A stretch of DNA of 64,000 bases. Origin: Desulforhopalus singaporensis. GTDB taxonomy: Bacteria; Desulfobacterota; Desulfobulbia; Desulfobulbales; Desulfocapsaceae. Below the pieces are notes generated by a model, which was given only the letters and a program-made list of their open reading frames with translations, had not been told where the DNA came from and searched no databases. The DNA is taken from assembly GCF_900104445.1 (NCBI RefSeq), contig NZ_FNJI01000014.1, forward strand, positions 50,021-114,020, written 5' to 3'. How positions within the stretch are numbered: the stretch's first letter is position 1; each line of letters opens with the position of its first letter. This document shows positions 9,442-24,739 of the stretch, in pieces. The position numbers were made by a program, and so were the translations under genes.

Positions 9442-9518
9442 AGGCCAGTAGCTCTAATTGGTAGAGCGCCGGACTCCAAATCCGGAAGTTGGGGGTTCGA
9501 GTCCCTCCTGGCCTGCCA
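9442..9518 (+). tRNA. tRNA-Trp(CCA)
   Basis: Acceptor AGGCCAG pairs with CTGGCCT, and anticodon stem CCGGA/TCCGG holds loop CTCCAAA, anticodon CCA. The 3' CCA is encoded. It lies 11 bases after rpmG and 89 before secE, so it must be processed out of the protein-coding transcript. Confidence 0.97.
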
Positions 9519-9607
9519 TGTTTGTTTCAGGGACAAGGTGTCAGCAAGAGACAAAACGTTATTGTAAACGGTTGCTGAATTTTGCTAGAAGGAGCAGTAA
9601 GACGATA

Positions 9608-9856
9608 ATGGCGGCGAAAGGAAAATCCAAAAATAAAGGTGCTGTGAAAACCGAAAAGATGTCGGTTTTTTCGCCGACACAGATCAAGACCTTCTTTGGG
9701 GAAGTGAAAACCGAGTTTATGAAAATAGTATGGCCCGACAAAAAAATGACTCTGGGTCTCACCGGCATCGTAGTTGTTCTGGCACTGGTGCTCTCTATTT
9801 ATCTCGGCTCGGTGGATCTGCTTCTAGGTAAAGTCGTCTCCTCGTTTTTGAGATAA
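9608..9856 (+). CDS. secE: preprotein translocase subunit SecE
   Basis: SecE (82 residues) stabilises SecY in the inner-membrane translocon. The basic, Lys-rich N-terminus is followed by the conserved amphipathic helix (FFGEVKTEFMKIVWPDKK) and one transmembrane segment near residues 50-70. The single-span form is the usual one outside enterobacteria. ATG 9608 is 13 bases after AAGGAG, a little long, but longer versions of the frame run into the tRNA-Trp gene and are rejected. nusG follows. Confidence 0.96.
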   Translation: MAAKGKSKNKGAVKTEKMSVFSPTQIKTFFGEVKTEFMKIVWPDKKMTLGLTGIVVVLALVLSIYLGSVDLLLGKVVSSFLR

Positions 9857-9942
9857 ATCTGGCTGGTACAGGCAAGGATGACCGCGATGTGAAAGAATAT
9901 TGCGGCTCGATTTCTAAACCTTTACTTTACAAAGTAGGACAT

Positions 9943-10476
9943 ATGGCACGGCAATGGTACATACTTCAGGTTCACTCCGGCTTTGAAGAAAAAGTAAAAG
10001 CGACGCTTGAGGAAAGAATCCGCAAGGAAGGTCTTGAGGAGTTTTTCGGCGAGATCCTTGTCCCGACCGAGCAGGTGGTTGAGATGATCAAGGGTTCAAG
10101 GAAAACTTCGTCCAGGCGCTTTTTCCCCGGCTATATGCTTGTAAGTATGGATCTTAATGACGAAACCTGGCATACCATTCATCACAATATGCCAAGAGTC
10201 GTCGGTTTTGTTGGTGATGACCGGAATCCGGTGCCTCTCTCCGACGAAGATGCTGCGAAGATAATAGGCAGAATCCAGGACGGATCCGAGCGGCCCAGGC
10301 CGAAAGTGGTATTTGACGTTGGTGAGGTCGTACGGGTTATCGACGGACCTTTCGCCAATTTTCAGGGCGTGGTGGACGAGGTATACCCTGACAAAGGCCG
10401 TGTCCGGGTAATGGTGTCGATATTCGGCAGGGAGACCCCGGTTGAATTGGAGTTTGTTCAGGTGACCAACACCTGA
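9943..10476 (+). CDS. nusG: transcription termination/antitermination factor NusG
   Basis: NusG (177 residues) binds RNA polymerase and links transcription to Rho and to the ribosome. The NGN domain begins ARQWYILQVHSGFEEKV and the KOW domain lies near residues 125-177 (VGEVVRVIDGPFANFQGVV). ATG 9943 is chosen because family members start with this WY.LQ motif. A GTG at 9889 has a better-spaced AAGGA but would add an unmatched 18-residue tail. It follows secE, the nearly universal secE-nusG pair. Confidence 0.96.
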   Translation: MARQWYILQVHSGFEEKVKATLEERIRKEGLEEFFGEILVPTEQVVEMIKGSRKTSSRRFFPGYMLVSMDLNDETWHTIHHNMPRVVGFVGDDRNPVPLSDEDAAKIIGRIQDGSERPRPKVVFDVGEVVRVIDGPFANFQGVVDEVYPDKGRVRVMVSIFGRETPVELEFVQVTNT

Positions 10477-10561
10477 CAGCAAAATGTGACTACGTCGGCC
10501 AAGGCTCTTCACAAAAGAGTCGCGGATAGACGATGTAAATAAAGTTAGTCGGAGTAGAAAA

Positions 10562-10987
10562 ATGGCAAAGAAAGAAACGGCTTACATAAAGCTGCAGATA
10601 CCAGCTGGAAAAGCCAATCCGTCTCCGCCTGTTGGACCTGCACTTGGCCAGCACGGCGTGAATATCATGGAGTTTTGTAAAAGCTTCAACGCAAAGACGC
10701 AGACATTGGGTGATACCATCGTGCCTGTCGTCATCACCGTGTACCAGGATAGATCGTTTAGCTACATCACGAAGACGCCACCGGCGTCCGTTCTGCTTTT
10801 AAAGGCAGCCGGTCTGCAGAAAGGTTCGAGCAATCCGAAAGCCGAGCGTGTCGCGGAGATCGGCAGGGACAAGATCCGGGAAATCGCTGAGATCAAAATG
10901 CCCGACTTGAACGCCTACGATATCGAAGGTGCAATGAAGATCGTTGAAGGTACTGCCAGAAGCGCAGGCATTACCGTGGTGGACTGA
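10562..10987 (+). CDS. rplK: 50S ribosomal protein L11
   Basis: L11 (141 residues) binds the GTPase-associated centre of 23S rRNA and is needed for RelA activation. The Pro-rich N-terminal domain ([20 protein letters not shown]) and the RNA-binding C-terminal domain ([23 protein letters not shown]) are intact. First gene of the L11 operon pair rplK-rplA. Confidence 0.98.
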   Translation: MAKKETAYIKLQIPAGKANPSPPVGPALGQHGVNIMEFCKSFNAKTQTLGDTIVPVVITVYQDRSFSYITKTPPASVLLLKAAGLQKGSSNPKAERVAEIGRDKIREIAEIKMPDLNAYDIEGAMKIVEGTARSAGITVVD

Positions 10988-11050
10988 GAAAATTATTAAA
11001 TATCTATACTGCCGGCAGGACAACTGTGCTGCATGGGTAGGAGGCTGGAC

Positions 11051-11755
11051 ATGCCGAAACACGGAAAAAATTATAAAAATAAACTGAAGGAAGTCGACAG
11101 GACGGTTTTGCAGGGACTCGAGGAGGGTATCGAGATGGTGCTCAAGTCCAGTTACGCAAAATTTGACGAAACTTTTGATATTGCAATGAAGCTTGGTGTC
11201 GATCCGCGTCACGCCGACCAGATGATAAGGTCGTCGGTAAGCCTTCCCCACGGCACCGGGAAAGTAACGCGGGTACTCGTTTTCGCCAAGGGACCCAAGG
11301 AAGCCGAAGCACAGGAAGCCGGCGCCGACTACGTTGGCGGCGACGACCTTGTTGAGAAAATTAAAGACGGCTGGCTCGAGTTCGATAAGACCGTGGCAAC
11401 CCCTGACATGATGGGCGTCGTAGGAAAAATCGGAAGAATTCTCGGGCCGAGAAACCTGATGCCAAACGCCAAACTCGGCACCGTGACCATGGATGTGGGC
11501 AATGTTGTAAAGGAGATCAAGGGTGGTAAGGTCGATTTCCGTGTCGACAAGGCGGGTATCATTCACGCTGGAATCGGTAAATTGTCCTTTGGCAAGGAGA
11601 AGCTTGCCGAGAACGCACTGGCGTTTGTACAGAGGATAATTCAGCTGAAACCCTCTGCGAGCAAAGGCGTATATCTCAAATCAATCACAATTTCATCTAC
11701 AATGGGGCCCGGGGTAAAGCTCGATACGCTCGCGCTGCGTGCCGCAATTAAATAA
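11051..11755 (+). CDS. rplA: 50S ribosomal protein L1
   Basis: L1 (234 residues) forms the mobile L1 stalk and in enterobacteria represses its own rplKA message. ATG 11051 is chosen because AGGAGG (11039-11044) is six bases upstream; this gives the E. coli length and removes a six-residue extension from an ATG at 11033. The conserved [18 protein letters not shown] lies near residues 122-140. A hairpin-rich leader for rplJ follows. Confidence 0.98.
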   Translation: MPKHGKNYKNKLKEVDRTVLQGLEEGIEMVLKSSYAKFDETFDIAMKLGVDPRHADQMIRSSVSLPHGTGKVTRVLVFAKGPKEAEAQEAGADYVGGDDLVEKIKDGWLEFDKTVATPDMMGVVGKIGRILGPRNLMPNAKLGTVTMDVGNVVKEIKGGKVDFRVDKAGIIHAGIGKLSFGKEKLAENALAFVQRIIQLKPSASKGVYLKSITISSTMGPGVKLDTLALRAAIK

Positions 11756-11955
11756 ATGTTGCAGTTCCGCGACAATAGTTCGTGGAACTGCAGTGTGTTG
11801 TTAGTCGAAGACAGCGGGCACATCTCGTTTAATCGTGTAATCGCGACCTGCCGAGACGAATGAAGCGATAAAGAATAACATCTTGAAACGCTGCTTTTGG
11901 TAATTCTGGTAACTGCTGTTTCGAAAAATATTAAAATTCAACTTGGAGGAGTGCT
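11756..11955 (+). promoter_or_regulatory. rplJ leader with hairpin (probable L10 autoregulatory region)
   Basis: The 200-base gap starts with a strong hairpin: TGCAGTTCCGCG (11760-11771) against CGTGGAACTGCA (11781-11792), one G-U pair, 9-base loop. More imperfectly paired sequence follows up to the GGAGGA at 11945. A long structured leader here matches the L10-L12 binding leader known in E. coli and other bacteria. The hairpin is seen; the function is inferred. Confidence 0.55.
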
Positions 11956-12483
11956 TTGAATCGTGATGATAAAGTGACGATGGTGGCTTCGCTGAACGAC
12001 GCGTTTAGCAGGTCAAAGTTAACTGTTGTCGCTGACTATTGTGGTTTAAAGGTTTCCGAATTCGAAAAAGTTCGTATCGAACTGAAGAAGTGCGATTCGG
12101 AAGTCCGCGTAGCAAAAAATACTCTTTTGAGAAGAGCAGTAGCAGATACTACCAATGCAGACCTTGGTGACGACTTCACCGGTACTACTGCCGTAGTGAT
12201 GGCTTATTCTGACCCAGTCGAACCCGCGAAGGCGGTAACAAAGTTCGCAAAGGATCACGATAAGTTCATTATCCGCTCCGCCGCTCTCGATGGGGAAAAG
12301 ATCGACCTAGACAAGCTTGTAGCTTTGTCGAAACTTCCCTCCAAGGAAGTTCTGCTCGGTCAGTTGCTGTCCACATGGTCAAGCGTACCAACTGGTCTCG
12401 TTCAGGTTCTCTCCGGAGTGCCGCGGACGTTTGCATATGCCCTGCAGGCGATCAAGGACCAGAAGGAATCCAGCGGCAATTAA
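11956..12483 (+). CDS. rplJ: 50S ribosomal protein L10
   Basis: L10 (175 residues) anchors L7/L12 dimers to the ribosome stalk. The start is TTG at 11956, five bases after GGAGGA; no ATG is suitably placed. The N-terminal rRNA-binding domain (VVADYCGLKVSEFEKVR, VAKNTLLRRA) is intact and the C-terminal helix that carries L12 dimers follows (VLSGVPRTFAYALQAIKDQK). Next gene is rplL. Confidence 0.98.
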   Translation: MNRDDKVTMVASLNDAFSRSKLTVVADYCGLKVSEFEKVRIELKKCDSEVRVAKNTLLRRAVADTTNADLGDDFTGTTAVVMAYSDPVEPAKAVTKFAKDHDKFIIRSAALDGEKIDLDKLVALSKLPSKEVLLGQLLSTWSSVPTGLVQVLSGVPRTFAYALQAIKDQKESSGN

Positions 12484-12530
12484 TACTGTTATTTCGTTGA
12501 TACTATTTAACTACAAAGAGGTAAATTACC

Positions 12531-12908
12531 ATGGCTGTTACTAAAGAAGATGTTATTGAATTTATCGCAAATATGTCTGTACTCGAGCTCTCCGAGCTCA
12601 TCAAGGAATTCGAAGAGAAATTCGGTGTTTCCGCTGCCGCTCCGGTAGCAGTCGCCGCAGCTGCCGGCCCCGCCGATGCCGCTCCGGTTGAAGAGCAGAC
12701 TGAGTTTGATGTCATTCTCGCCGATGTCGGTGGAGAAAAGATCAAGGTCATCAAGGAAGTTCGCGCAATCACCGGTCTTGGACTCAAAGAAGCAAAAGCT
12801 CTGGTAGAATCCGCACCGGCTCCGCTTAAGGAAGCTGTTTCAAAGGAAGAAGCCGAAGAAGTAAAATCGAAGATCGAAGGTGTAGGAGCAAAAGTAGAGA
12901 TCAAGTAA
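12531..12908 (+). CDS. rplL: 50S ribosomal protein L7/L12
   Basis: L12 (125 residues) recruits translational GTPases. It has the N-terminal dimerisation helix pair (about 1-35), an Ala/Pro-rich hinge ([18 protein letters not shown], about 33-50) and the compact C-terminal domain with [15 protein letters not shown]. It is the last gene before a 377-base gap that separates the stalk operon from rpoB. Confidence 0.98.
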   Translation: MAVTKEDVIEFIANMSVLELSELIKEFEEKFGVSAAAPVAVAAAAGPADAAPVEEQTEFDVILADVGGEKIKVIKEVRAITGLGLKEAKALVESAPAPLKEAVSKEEAEEVKSKIEGVGAKVEIK

Positions 12909-13285
12909 CTGATTCTACATAAGTTGTTCGAATTTTTGAGCAACATGGCTTGATATCAACACGCTACGGGCTCTGCTTCGTGGCGTGTTGTGCTTTATGG
13001 TGCAAGGCATTTTAAAAACTTATATACCAAGTGGATTGAGCCGGACGGTTCTGCACAGTGAGCGATTGCCTGATAAAAAAATGACACGGCAAAAGTTTAC
13101 AAAGCGGGGGTATCGTGCTTATCTTTTTGCAGGCTTTATTTACTCTATTTAAAATATAAAAGCATCATTGTTTTCAAACATGCGCTGCTTATTTTCCAAA
13201 AGCATGAGTGCAGCAGGAAACCTGATAGTTTGAAACATTAATTATAATCAGTCGTATATATTTACAGGCAATTTCGAGGAAAAAT
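12909..13285 (+). promoter_or_regulatory. rplL-rpoB intergenic region with attenuator-like hairpin
   Basis: No gene is visible in these 377 bases. A 12-base-pair hairpin, CAACACGCTACG (12957-12968) with CGTGGCGTGTTG (12979-12990), one G-U pair and a 10-base loop, lies 49 bases after rplL without a long T-run. This matches the position of the partial attenuator known in the E. coli rplL-rpoB gap. The rest is AT-rich; a TATAAT at 13243-13248 lacks a convincing -35, so a separate rpoB promoter is possible but not shown. Confidence 0.55.
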
Positions 13286-16200
13286 ATGGAAAGAGTGAGA
13301 AAGAATTTTGCCAGGGCAGAGAAGGTACTTGAGCCACCGCACTTGATATCTATGCAGCGACTCTCTTATGAAAAATTCCTGCAGATGGATGTTGATCCCG
13401 ACGAGAGGGATAATTACGGGCTGCAGGGAATCCTGCAAAATGTTTTTCCTATAAATGACTTCAACGGCCTCTGTTCACTCGAATTTGTAAGATATAACTT
13501 TGGCGAACCGAAATATACAATCCAGGAATGTCTGCAGCGCGGGATGACCTACGAAATTCCGCTCAAGATCGTCGTAAGACTTATCACCTTCGACGTCGAC
13601 GAGGAGACCGGGGTCCAGTCGATCAGGGACATAAAGGAACAGGAGGTATTTCTCGGTTCCTTGCCGTTAATGACAGCGGACGGAGTTTTTGTCATTAACG
13701 GGACGGAGCGGGTAATAGTATCCCAGCTGCAACGCTCTCCCGGCCTGTTCTACACCCATGACAACGGTAAGAGCCATGCCAGCGGCAAGCTGCTCTACTC
13801 CGCAAGAATAATACCGGTAAGGGGTTCGTGGATTGATCTTGAGTTCGATATCAAGGATATTCTCCACGTGCGTATCGACCGCCGGAGAAAATTCCCGGTA
13901 ACGACCCTGCTCAAGGCGATAGGCTACAACGAAGAAGAATTGCTGGCGGAGTTCTACCCGGTTCGCGAAGTCCTGACGGATGGAGGGAATTTCAGGATTA
14001 GTTTTGATTCGGAATTGGTTAAAGGGCAGAGGCTCGAATATGATATCGTAAGTCCTGCTGACGGTGAAATTCTTGGCAGGGAAAATAAGAAGATTTCCAA
14101 GGTACTCTGCAAGAAGATTGAGGCTGCAGGAATTGAGTACCTTAGAATCTCCAGGCAGAAGCTGGTCGGTTCGGTGCTCGCCAACGCCATAAAAGACCCT
14201 GTTAATGGTGAACTGATCGCCCTTGCCAACACCGAGATAAGCGAAACGCTTCTGGAAACTTTTGAAGAACACAAAATAGACAGATTCAACATCATCCATA
14301 TTGACGGTGTCAAATACTCGGAGTCGTTCAGTAAGACCCTTGCGCTTGACAAGGCAAAGGACACCGAGGAGGCGTTGATTGAAATATACCGCAGACTGCG
14401 GCCATCATCGCCGCCAACACCAGAAGTTGCCGAAACGTTTTTCAACAACCTGTTTTTCAACCAGGATCTCTACGATTTGTCCGAGGTCGGCCGGTATAAG
14501 ATCAACGCCAAGCTTTCGCTTGACATAGATATTGCAAACCGTGCGCTCACTAGGGACGACATTGTCCATGCGGTACGGTACCTGGTACGTCTCAAAGACT
14601 CTCAGGGCGGGGTCGATGATATCGATCACCTGGGCAACAGGCGGGTGCGGACGGTAGGCGAACTTGTCGAGAACCAGTATCGGATGGGCCTTGTACGCAT
14701 GGAAAGGGCAATCAAGGAGCGGATGACTCTTCAGGATGTCGAGACGCTGATGCCCCACGACCTGGTCAACCCTAAACCGATTTCGGCGGCGATAAAGGAA
14801 TTTTTTGGTACCTCTCAGCTGTCACAGTTTATGGATCAGACCAATCCGCTTTCGGAGGTGACCCATAAAAGGCGGCTCAGTGCCCTCGGACCTGGAGGTC
14901 TGTCACGTGAGCGTGCTGGCTTTGAAGTGCGTGACGTCCATCCTACCCACTATGGCAGGATCTGCCCGGTAGAGACCCCGGAGGGACCGAACATCGGCCT
15001 GATCGTGTCGCTTGCCACCTACGCCAGGGTCAACCCGTATGGTTTTATCGAGACCCCGTATCGCAAGGTGGATGACCGTATTGTCCTTGAAGAGACCAAA
15101 TATCTCAGCGCGCTCCAGGAGCAGAAACAGTTTATCGCCCCGGCGCTTACCGAGCTTGATCATGCCAACAAGATCGTCCAGGACAACCTCATTGTAAGGG
15201 AAGACGGGGAAGTTATCACAACGGCAGCGGAAAACGTCACCTACCTGGATATCGCACCCAACCAGATGATCAGTGTCGCAGCATCGCTGGTACCTTTTCT
15301 TGAAAACGATGACGCCAACCGTGCCTTGATGGGATCAAACATGCAGCGTCAGGCGGTGCCGCTGATGATTACCGAAGCGCCTTTTGTAGGCACCGGGATG
15401 GAGCGGTATGTGGCCAGGGACTCAGGTGCATGTCTGCTCAGCGGCGGAGACGGTGTTATTGAGGAAGCGGATTCCAACAGGATTGTGGTCCGTTACGATA
15501 AGCCCGGGACTGAAGGTTACGACACCGGGGTTGCAGTTTATCGTCTGGAAAAATACAAGAAATCAAACCAGAACACTTGCTTCAACCAGCATCCGGTTGT
15601 CGTGCCAGGGACCAGGGTACACAAGGGAATGGTGCTTGCCGATGGTCCATCCTGCGAGTGCGGTGAACTTGCAATCGGCAAGAACGTTACCATTGCATTC
15701 ATGCCGTGGCGGGGATTCAACTTCGAGGACTCCATCCTTGTTAACGAGAGGCTGCTCAAGCAGGATACCTTCACTTCGGTGCATATCGAGGTGTTTGAAA
15801 CCATGGCGAGAGACACCAAGCTCGGCAAGGAAGAGATCACCCGGGATATACCAAACGTAAGCGAGGAAACCCTCCGCAATCTCGATGATTCAGGTATTGT
15901 CAGGATCGGTGCTGAAATCAAGGCCGGAGACACCTTGGTAGGAAAGGTTACGCCAAAGGGTGAAACCGTACTGTCTCCTGAGGAAAAACTTCTGCGGGCT
16001 ATTTTCGGCGAGAAGGCGCAGGATGTGAAAGATTCGTCCCTGAGGGTGCCTCCCGGCGTTTCCGGCGTGGTCATCGATGCCAAGGTTTTCTCAAGAAAAG
16101 GTGTCGACAAGGATGAACGATCCCTTCTCATCGAGGATCTGGAGGTGGAAAAGCTCAACCAGGACAAAATGGACGAGCTGCGCAGCCTCAAGCGGGGTAT

Positions 16201-17365
16201 ATGCAGGGAAATCGGCAAGATTATTGAGGGCCGCACCGCCAAGGTAGATATTCATGACGCAAAAGGCGAGCTTGTTACCGGTCTTGGCAAGAAAATCATG
16301 GCCGAAGATGCAGAGAAAATTGGCTTCTCACGGCTAAGAGATATCGAGTTCTCGGAAAAAGCAAAATATCTCGACGATATTGAAGACCTGTACGCGCGTT
16401 ACGATAAACAGGCGCAGCTGATCAGCGAGCGGTACGACGGAATCATTGACAGGCTGAAGAAGGGAGACGATCTTCCTCCCGGTGTGGTCAAGATGGTGAA
16501 GGTCTATGTCGCAACCAAGAGGAAATTGTCCGTTGGTGACAAGATGGCCGGTCGCCACGGAAACAAGGGTGTTGTCTCTCGGCTTCTTCCTGAAGAGGAC
16601 ATGCCATTTTTCAAGAACGGCACCACCGTTGATATCGTACTCAACCCGCTCGGCGTACCTTCGCGTATGAATGTGGGCCAGGTACTTGAGGTGCACCTCG
16701 GGTTCGCCGCAAGAAGACTTGGAGAGCAACTTGAAACGATGGCCGATCAGGTGGCTGTTGAAGCGATCCGTGAAAAATTAAAAAACGTCTATTCCGCTGA
16801 GGAGTATAGGGAAATTACCGAGGATAAATCGGACCGGGAGATAATAGAGTGGGCGAGGCGGCACAAAACCGGGCTGCACATGAGTACTCCCGTGTTTGAC
16901 GGTGCCCCGGAGGAATCGATCCGGCGGCTGCTGGTGGAAGCCGGTGTTAACGAAGTTGGCCAGGAGCGGTTGTATGACGGGCTGACCGGGGAACCGTTCG
17001 CCAACAATGTTACCGTCGGGGTGATGTACATGCTCAAGTTGCATCATCTGGTGGATAATAAGATCCACGCCCGTTCGACCGGCCCCTACTCTCTTGTTAC
17101 CCAGCAACCGCTCGGCGGCAAGGCGCAGTTTGGTGGGCAGCGGCTCGGTGAAATGGAGGTCTGGGCAATGGAGGCTTACGGGGCCGCCTACACACTCAAG
17201 GAATTCCTGACCGCCAAATCCGATGACGTCGAGGGACGGACCTCGATGTACGAACGGATCGTCAAGGGTAATAACTTTCTTACGACCGGTCTGCCGGAAT
17301 CGTTTAACGTTCTCGTCAAAGAGCTTCAGGCCCTTTGTCTGAATATGGAACTGATAGAAGAGTAA
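13286..17365 (+). CDS. rpoB: DNA-directed RNA polymerase beta subunit
   Basis: The 1359-residue beta subunit forms one pincer of RNA polymerase and the rifampicin pocket. The pocket region ([19 protein letters not shown] and [18 protein letters not shown]) has the drug-sensitive residues at the positions equivalent to E. coli Asp516, His526 and Ser531. The C-terminal [13 protein letters not shown] and the [19 protein letters not shown] end are intact. Start ATG 13286 follows CGAGGA. It is followed by rpoC after 122 bases. Confidence 0.99.
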   Translation: MERVRKNFARAEKVLEPPHLISMQRLSYEKFLQMDVDPDERDNYGLQGILQNVFPINDFNGLCSLEFVRYNFGEPKYTIQECLQRGMTYEIPLKIVVRLITFDVDEETGVQSIRDIKEQEVFLGSLPLMTADGVFVINGTERVIVSQLQRSPGLFYTHDNGKSHASGKLLYSARIIPVRGSWIDLEFDIKDILHVRIDRRRKFPVTTLLKAIGYNEEELLAEFYPVREVLTDGGNFRISFDSELVKGQRLEYDIVSPADGEILGRENKKISKVLCKKIEAAGIEYLRISRQKLVGSVLANAIKDPVNGELIALANTEISETLLETFEEHKIDRFNIIHIDGVKYSESFSKTLALDKAKDTEEALIEIYRRLRPSSPPTPEVAETFFNNLFFNQDLYDLSEVGRYKINAKLSLDIDIANRALTRDDIVHAVRYLVRLKDSQGGVDDIDHLGNRRVRTVGELVENQYRMGLVRMERAIKERMTLQDVETLMPHDLVNPKPISAAIKEFFGTSQLSQFMDQTNPLSEVTHKRRLSALGPGGLSRERAGFEVRDVHPTHYGRICPVETPEGPNIGLIVSLATYARVNPYGFIETPYRKVDDRIVLEETKYLSALQEQKQFIAPALTELDHANKIVQDNLIVREDGEVITTAAENVTYLDIAPNQMISVAASLVPFLENDDANRALMGSNMQRQAVPLMITEAPFVGTGMERYVARDSGACLLSGGDGVIEEADSNRIVVRYDKPGTEGYDTGVAVYRLEKYKKSNQNTCFNQHPVVVPGTRVHKGMVLADGPSCECGELAIGKNVTIAFMPWRGFNFEDSILVNERLLKQDTFTSVHIEVFETMARDTKLGKEEITRDIPNVSEETLRNLDDSGIVRIGAEIKAGDTLVGKVTPKGETVLSPEEKLLRAIFGEKAQDVKDSSLRVPPGVSGVVIDAKVFSRKGVDKDERSLLIEDLEVEKLNQDKMDELRSLKRGICREIGKIIEGRTAKVDIHDAKGELVTGLGKKIMAEDAEKIGFSRLRDIEFSEKAKYLDDIEDLYARYDKQAQLISERYDGIIDRLKKGDDLPPGVVKMVKVYVATKRKLSVGDKMAGRHGNKGVVSRLLPEEDMPFFKNGTTVDIVLNPLGVPSRMNVGQVLEVHLGFAARRLGEQLETMADQVAVEAIREKLKNVYSAEEYREITEDKSDREIIEWARRHKTGLHMSTPVFDGAPEESIRRLLVEAGVNEVGQERLYDGLTGEPFANNVTVGVMYMLKLHHLVDNKIHARSTGPYSLVTQQPLGGKAQFGGQRLGEMEVWAMEAYGAAYTLKEFLTAKSDDVEGRTSMYERIVKGNNFLTTGLPESFNVLVKELQALCLNMELIEE

Positions 17366-17487
17366 CAACCACAGCAGCGTGGATTACTCGACAGGGTCGC
17401 TGCAACCATTGCAGACAAAAATTCTCTTTGACTTGAGTTTTTCCTCAGATGGCGGGGAAATCCTTTAAAATAAGGTGAGGTGATTTC

Positions 17488-21537
<4,050 letters not shown>

Positions 21538-21567
21538 TACTGTATAATGAGGGATGCTATTTTTCTC

Positions 21568-21596
21568 TTGACAGGGCTCTGTTGTTAAGGTAAATT
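21568..21596 (+). promoter_or_regulatory. sigma-70 type promoter upstream of rpsL (str operon)
   Basis: A perfect TTGACA (21568-21573), a 17-base spacer and TAAATT (21591-21596) lie between rpoC and rpsL. TGAGGGA (21548-21554) and TCCCTCA (21597-21603) form an inverted repeat that brackets it. It would allow the str and S10 genes to be transcribed separately from rpoBC. Confidence 0.65.
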
Positions 21597-21688
21597 CCCT
21601 CACTTTCGTGTTTTAATTTGAGTGTCTGAAGTCCGATGCGGATGAAAGACTTCTATAAAATGGTATGTAAACAGGAGCAGTTAACGTA

Positions 21689-22060
21689 ATGCCAACAATT
21701 AACCAACTCGTAAGGAAGGGGAGAAAAAGGTCGGTCAAGAAGACCAACACCCCGGCTCTTAAAGGATCTCCCCAGAAAAGAGGAGTCTGTGTAAGGGTAT
21801 ATACCACTACGCCGAAAAAACCGAACTCTGCTCTTAGAAAGGTTGCGAGGGTGCGTCTGACCAACGGGATCGAGGTGACTTCGTACATCCCCGGCATCGG
21901 TCACAACCTGCAGGAGCACTCAGTTGTGATGATCAGGGGTGGAAGGGTTAAGGACCTTCCTGGTGTTCGTTATCACATTATCCGTGGAACGCTGGATACG
22001 TTGGGTGTTTCAGATCGTCGACAGGGTCGTTCCAAATATGGCGCAAAGAAGCCTTCCTGA
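21689..22060 (+). CDS. rpsL: 30S ribosomal protein S12
   Basis: S12 (123 residues) lies at the decoding site and controls accuracy. [19 protein letters not shown] carries the Lys equivalent to E. coli Lys43, and [13 protein letters not shown] carries the Lys equivalent to Lys88, so the protein is of the streptomycin-sensitive type. First gene of the str operon, behind a near-consensus promoter. Confidence 0.99.
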   Translation: MPTINQLVRKGRKRSVKKTNTPALKGSPQKRGVCVRVYTTTPKKPNSALRKVARVRLTNGIEVTSYIPGIGHNLQEHSVVMIRGGRVKDLPGVRYHIIRGTLDTLGVSDRRQGRSKYGAKKPS

Positions 22061-22089
22061 TAGGCTTTTGCACTGAAAGAGGTTGATAT

Positions 22090-22563
22090 ATGTCAAGAAG
22101 AAGAAGTATAGAAAGACGACCTATCGTCCCGGATCCGCGTTACAATAGTGTGCTGGTCTCGAAATTCACCAACGGCTTGATGGAACGGGGCAAGAAAACA
22201 CTTGCGCAGCGTATATTCTATGACGCGATGGATATCGTGCAGGAAAGAGTCAAGGAAGAAGATCCGCTGACTGTTTTTGAAGAGGCTATGGAAAAAGTCA
22301 GGCCTCGCGTCGAAGTGAAGTCTCGCCGTGTCGGTGGTGCCACTTATCAGGTTCCGATGGAGGTTCGTCAAACCAGAAGAAACGCGCTGGCGATTCGCTG
22401 GATCATCGGATTCGCCAAATCAAGATCGGGCAAGACCATGTCTGAAAAGCTTGCAGCCGAATTGGTGGACGCGTACAATAATCGCGGTGCTGCAGTGAAG
22501 AAGCGCGATGATACCCACCGCATGGCCGAGGCAAACAAGGCTTTCGCCCATTATCGCTGGTAG
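22090..22563 (+). CDS. rpsG: 30S ribosomal protein S7
   Basis: S7 (157 residues) starts assembly of the 30S head and in E. coli represses the str operon. The conserved start ([19 protein letters not shown]) and [20 protein letters not shown] end are present. It is 29 bases after rpsL and 73 before fusA. Confidence 0.99.
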   Translation: MSRRRSIERRPIVPDPRYNSVLVSKFTNGLMERGKKTLAQRIFYDAMDIVQERVKEEDPLTVFEEAMEKVRPRVEVKSRRVGGATYQVPMEVRQTRRNALAIRWIIGFAKSRSGKTMSEKLAAELVDAYNNRGAAVKKRDDTHRMAEANKAFAHYRW

Positions 22564-22636
22564 TCTGGCGCCGCAGTGACGGACTGCTGAAAGTAAGGGC
22601 TGGCAACGAATTTTAACTACTTAGGTAATAAAGGTT

Positions 22637-24715
22637 ATGGCAGCCCTGAAAGATTTGGCTGATGTGCGCAATATCGGCATAATGGCTCATATTGACGCAG
22701 GGAAGACGACGACCACTGAAAGAATACTTTTCTACACCGGCAGGTCGTACAAGATTGGTGAAGTTCATGACGGTACTGCTGTCATGGACTGGATGGAGCA
22801 GGAGCAGGATCGGGGAATAACAATTACCTCGGCAGCAACCACCTGCTTCTGGAAAAACAATAAGATAAATATCATCGATACTCCGGGGCATGTCGACTTT
22901 ACAGTTGAAGTCGAGAGATCGTTGCGGGTGCTCGATGGGGCTATCGCTGTTTTTTGTGCTGTAGGTGGGGTCGAGCCGCAGTCAGAGACGGTCTGGAGAC
23001 AGGCTGACAGGTACAAGATCCCGCGGATAGCGTTTGTAAACAAGATGGACCGGATCGGTGCTAACTACGATCGATGCGTAAAGATGATCAGGGACAGGCT
23101 GGGGGCTAATCCCGTGCCGGTTCAGCTGCCCGCCGGAAAAGAGGCGGAGTTTAAAGGGGTCATCGACCTGATTGAAGAAAAGATGCTGCTGTTTGACGAG
23201 CAGTCTCTTGGACAGGAAGTGACGAAAGTCGATATACCTTCCGAATATATAGAAGAATTCACGGCCGCACGTATGATGCTCCTCGAGAAGTTGGCCGACT
23301 TCGATGAGGAAATCATGGAAAAATACTTGGATGATACATCAGTATCTGCGCCTGAGATATATAGTGCTCTCAGGAAGGCGACACTTGCCCTCAAGGTGGT
23401 GCCTGTCTTGTGTGGGAGCGCGTTTAAGAATAAAGGTGTACAGCCTTTGCTCGACAGTGTGATCGAATACCTGCCCTCTCCTCTGGACGTCAAGGACGTG
23501 GAAGGCGAAGGGAGCGACGGAGAAGTTGTCAGCAGGAAAACTGACCCCGCTGAAAAAATGGCCGCTCTGGTATTCAAGCTGCAGAGTGACTCGTTCGTCG
23601 AGAATCTCGCTTTTGTGCGAATCTATTCGGGTACCCTCAAGATAGGCAGCAAGGTATATAATCCTGTGAAGAATAAACAGGAGAAAATATCCAAGATCAT
23701 GAAGTTGCACGCCAATAAGCGAGAGGAAGTGCAGGAGATCGCGGCCGGAGACATCGGAGCCCTGGTTGGTCTGAAATTTACGACAACCGGAGACACGCTT
23801 TGTGAGAAAGGGGACAATATCATACTCGAGAGTATGGATTTTCCCGAACCGGTGATAGGGATTGCGATCGAGCCGAAATCGAAGGCTGAAGAGAAAAAGC
23901 TCAGTGACACTCTTGAAAAGATCGCACTGGAGGATCCTTCGTTTACCGTAAAGATAGACGGTGACACAGGCCAGACGATCATATCCGGGATGGGCGAACT
24001 GCACCTGGAAATTATAGTTGACAGGCTGCTCAACGACTTCAAGGTTTCGGCTAATGTCGGAAAACCGCAAGTAGCCTATAAAGAGACTATAGAGCGCAGC
24101 ACGACCGCTGAAGGAAAATTTGACCAGCTGACAGGCGCAAAAGGGCAATACGGGCATGTCGTGATAGAGATCGAGCCTATGGAAAGAGGCGGCGGAATTG
24201 AATTCACTTCCGAGGTTGACAAGGAAGTCATTCCCGCCGAATTCCTTGAATCGATCAAGAAAGGGGTCATCGACACCCTGGATGGCGGCCCCCTAGTGGG
24301 ATATCCGGTTACCGATATCCGGGTTCGTCTGGTTGGGGGCTCCTACCATGAGGAAGAGTCCACCGGTATGGCTTTTGGTATTGCCGGAGCGATGGCCATA
24401 AGAAGGGCCACCTCCGAGGCGCGGCCGATGCTGCTTGAGCCAATTATGAGTCTTGAAGTGACTACTCCCGAGGAGTACGTGGGAGATGTGATAGCCGACG
24501 TAAACGGCAAGAGAGGTAAAATAGTTGGCGTTTCGGCCGAAGGAAACTTGCAGATTCTCAAGGCGCAGGTACCCTTGTCCGAAATGTTCGGGTATTCAAC
24601 GTCGCTTAGGTCGGCAACCCAGGGAAGAGCCAATTTTACCATGCAATTTTTAAAGTATGATGTGGTGCCTGCTCAAAAAGCAGAAAAAATAATTAAAAAA
24701 ATAAGAGGGATATAA
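22637..24715 (+). CDS. fusA: elongation factor G
   Basis: EF-G (692 residues) is the translocation GTPase. [15 protein letters not shown] (residues 17-31), the DTPGHVDF switch and NKMDR motif are intact, followed by domains II-V ([12 protein letters not shown]; the domain IV/V region [15 protein letters not shown]). It is in the usual place in the str operon, 24 bases before the second tuf. The region 22640-24700 uses more mixed codons than the tuf genes on either side. Confidence 0.98.
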   Translation: MAALKDLADVRNIGIMAHIDAGKTTTTERILFYTGRSYKIGEVHDGTAVMDWMEQEQDRGITITSAATTCFWKNNKINIIDTPGHVDFTVEVERSLRVLDGAIAVFCAVGGVEPQSETVWRQADRYKIPRIAFVNKMDRIGANYDRCVKMIRDRLGANPVPVQLPAGKEAEFKGVIDLIEEKMLLFDEQSLGQEVTKVDIPSEYIEEFTAARMMLLEKLADFDEEIMEKYLDDTSVSAPEIYSALRKATLALKVVPVLCGSAFKNKGVQPLLDSVIEYLPSPLDVKDVEGEGSDGEVVSRKTDPAEKMAALVFKLQSDSFVENLAFVRIYSGTLKIGSKVYNPVKNKQEKISKIMKLHANKREEVQEIAAGDIGALVGLKFTTTGDTLCEKGDNIILESMDFPEPVIGIAIEPKSKAEEKKLSDTLEKIALEDPSFTVKIDGDTGQTIISGMGELHLEIIVDRLLNDFKVSANVGKPQVAYKETIERSTTAEGKFDQLTGAKGQYGHVVIEIEPMERGGGIEFTSEVDKEVIPAEFLESIKKGVIDTLDGGPLVGYPVTDIRVRLVGGSYHEEESTGMAFGIAGAMAIRRATSEARPMLLEPIMSLEVTTPEEYVGDVIADVNGKRGKIVGVSAEGNLQILKAQVPLSEMFGYSTSLRSATQGRANFTMQFLKYDVVPAQKAEKIIKKIRGI

Positions 24716-24739
24716 GTCCAAACATATTGAGGAACCATT

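Noticed and set aside
9889..9942. N-terminal extension of NusG from GTG 9889
   Set aside because: The extra residues match nothing in the family, which starts at the ARQWYILQ motif, although the upstream AAGGA is well spaced.
10799..11566. Minus-strand frame of 255 codons across rplK and rplA
   Set aside because: Covers two ribosomal protein genes on the other strand and shows no recognisable domain.
23339..24157. Minus-strand frame of 272 codons opposite fusA
   Set aside because: Antisense shadow of EF-G; no family resemblance.
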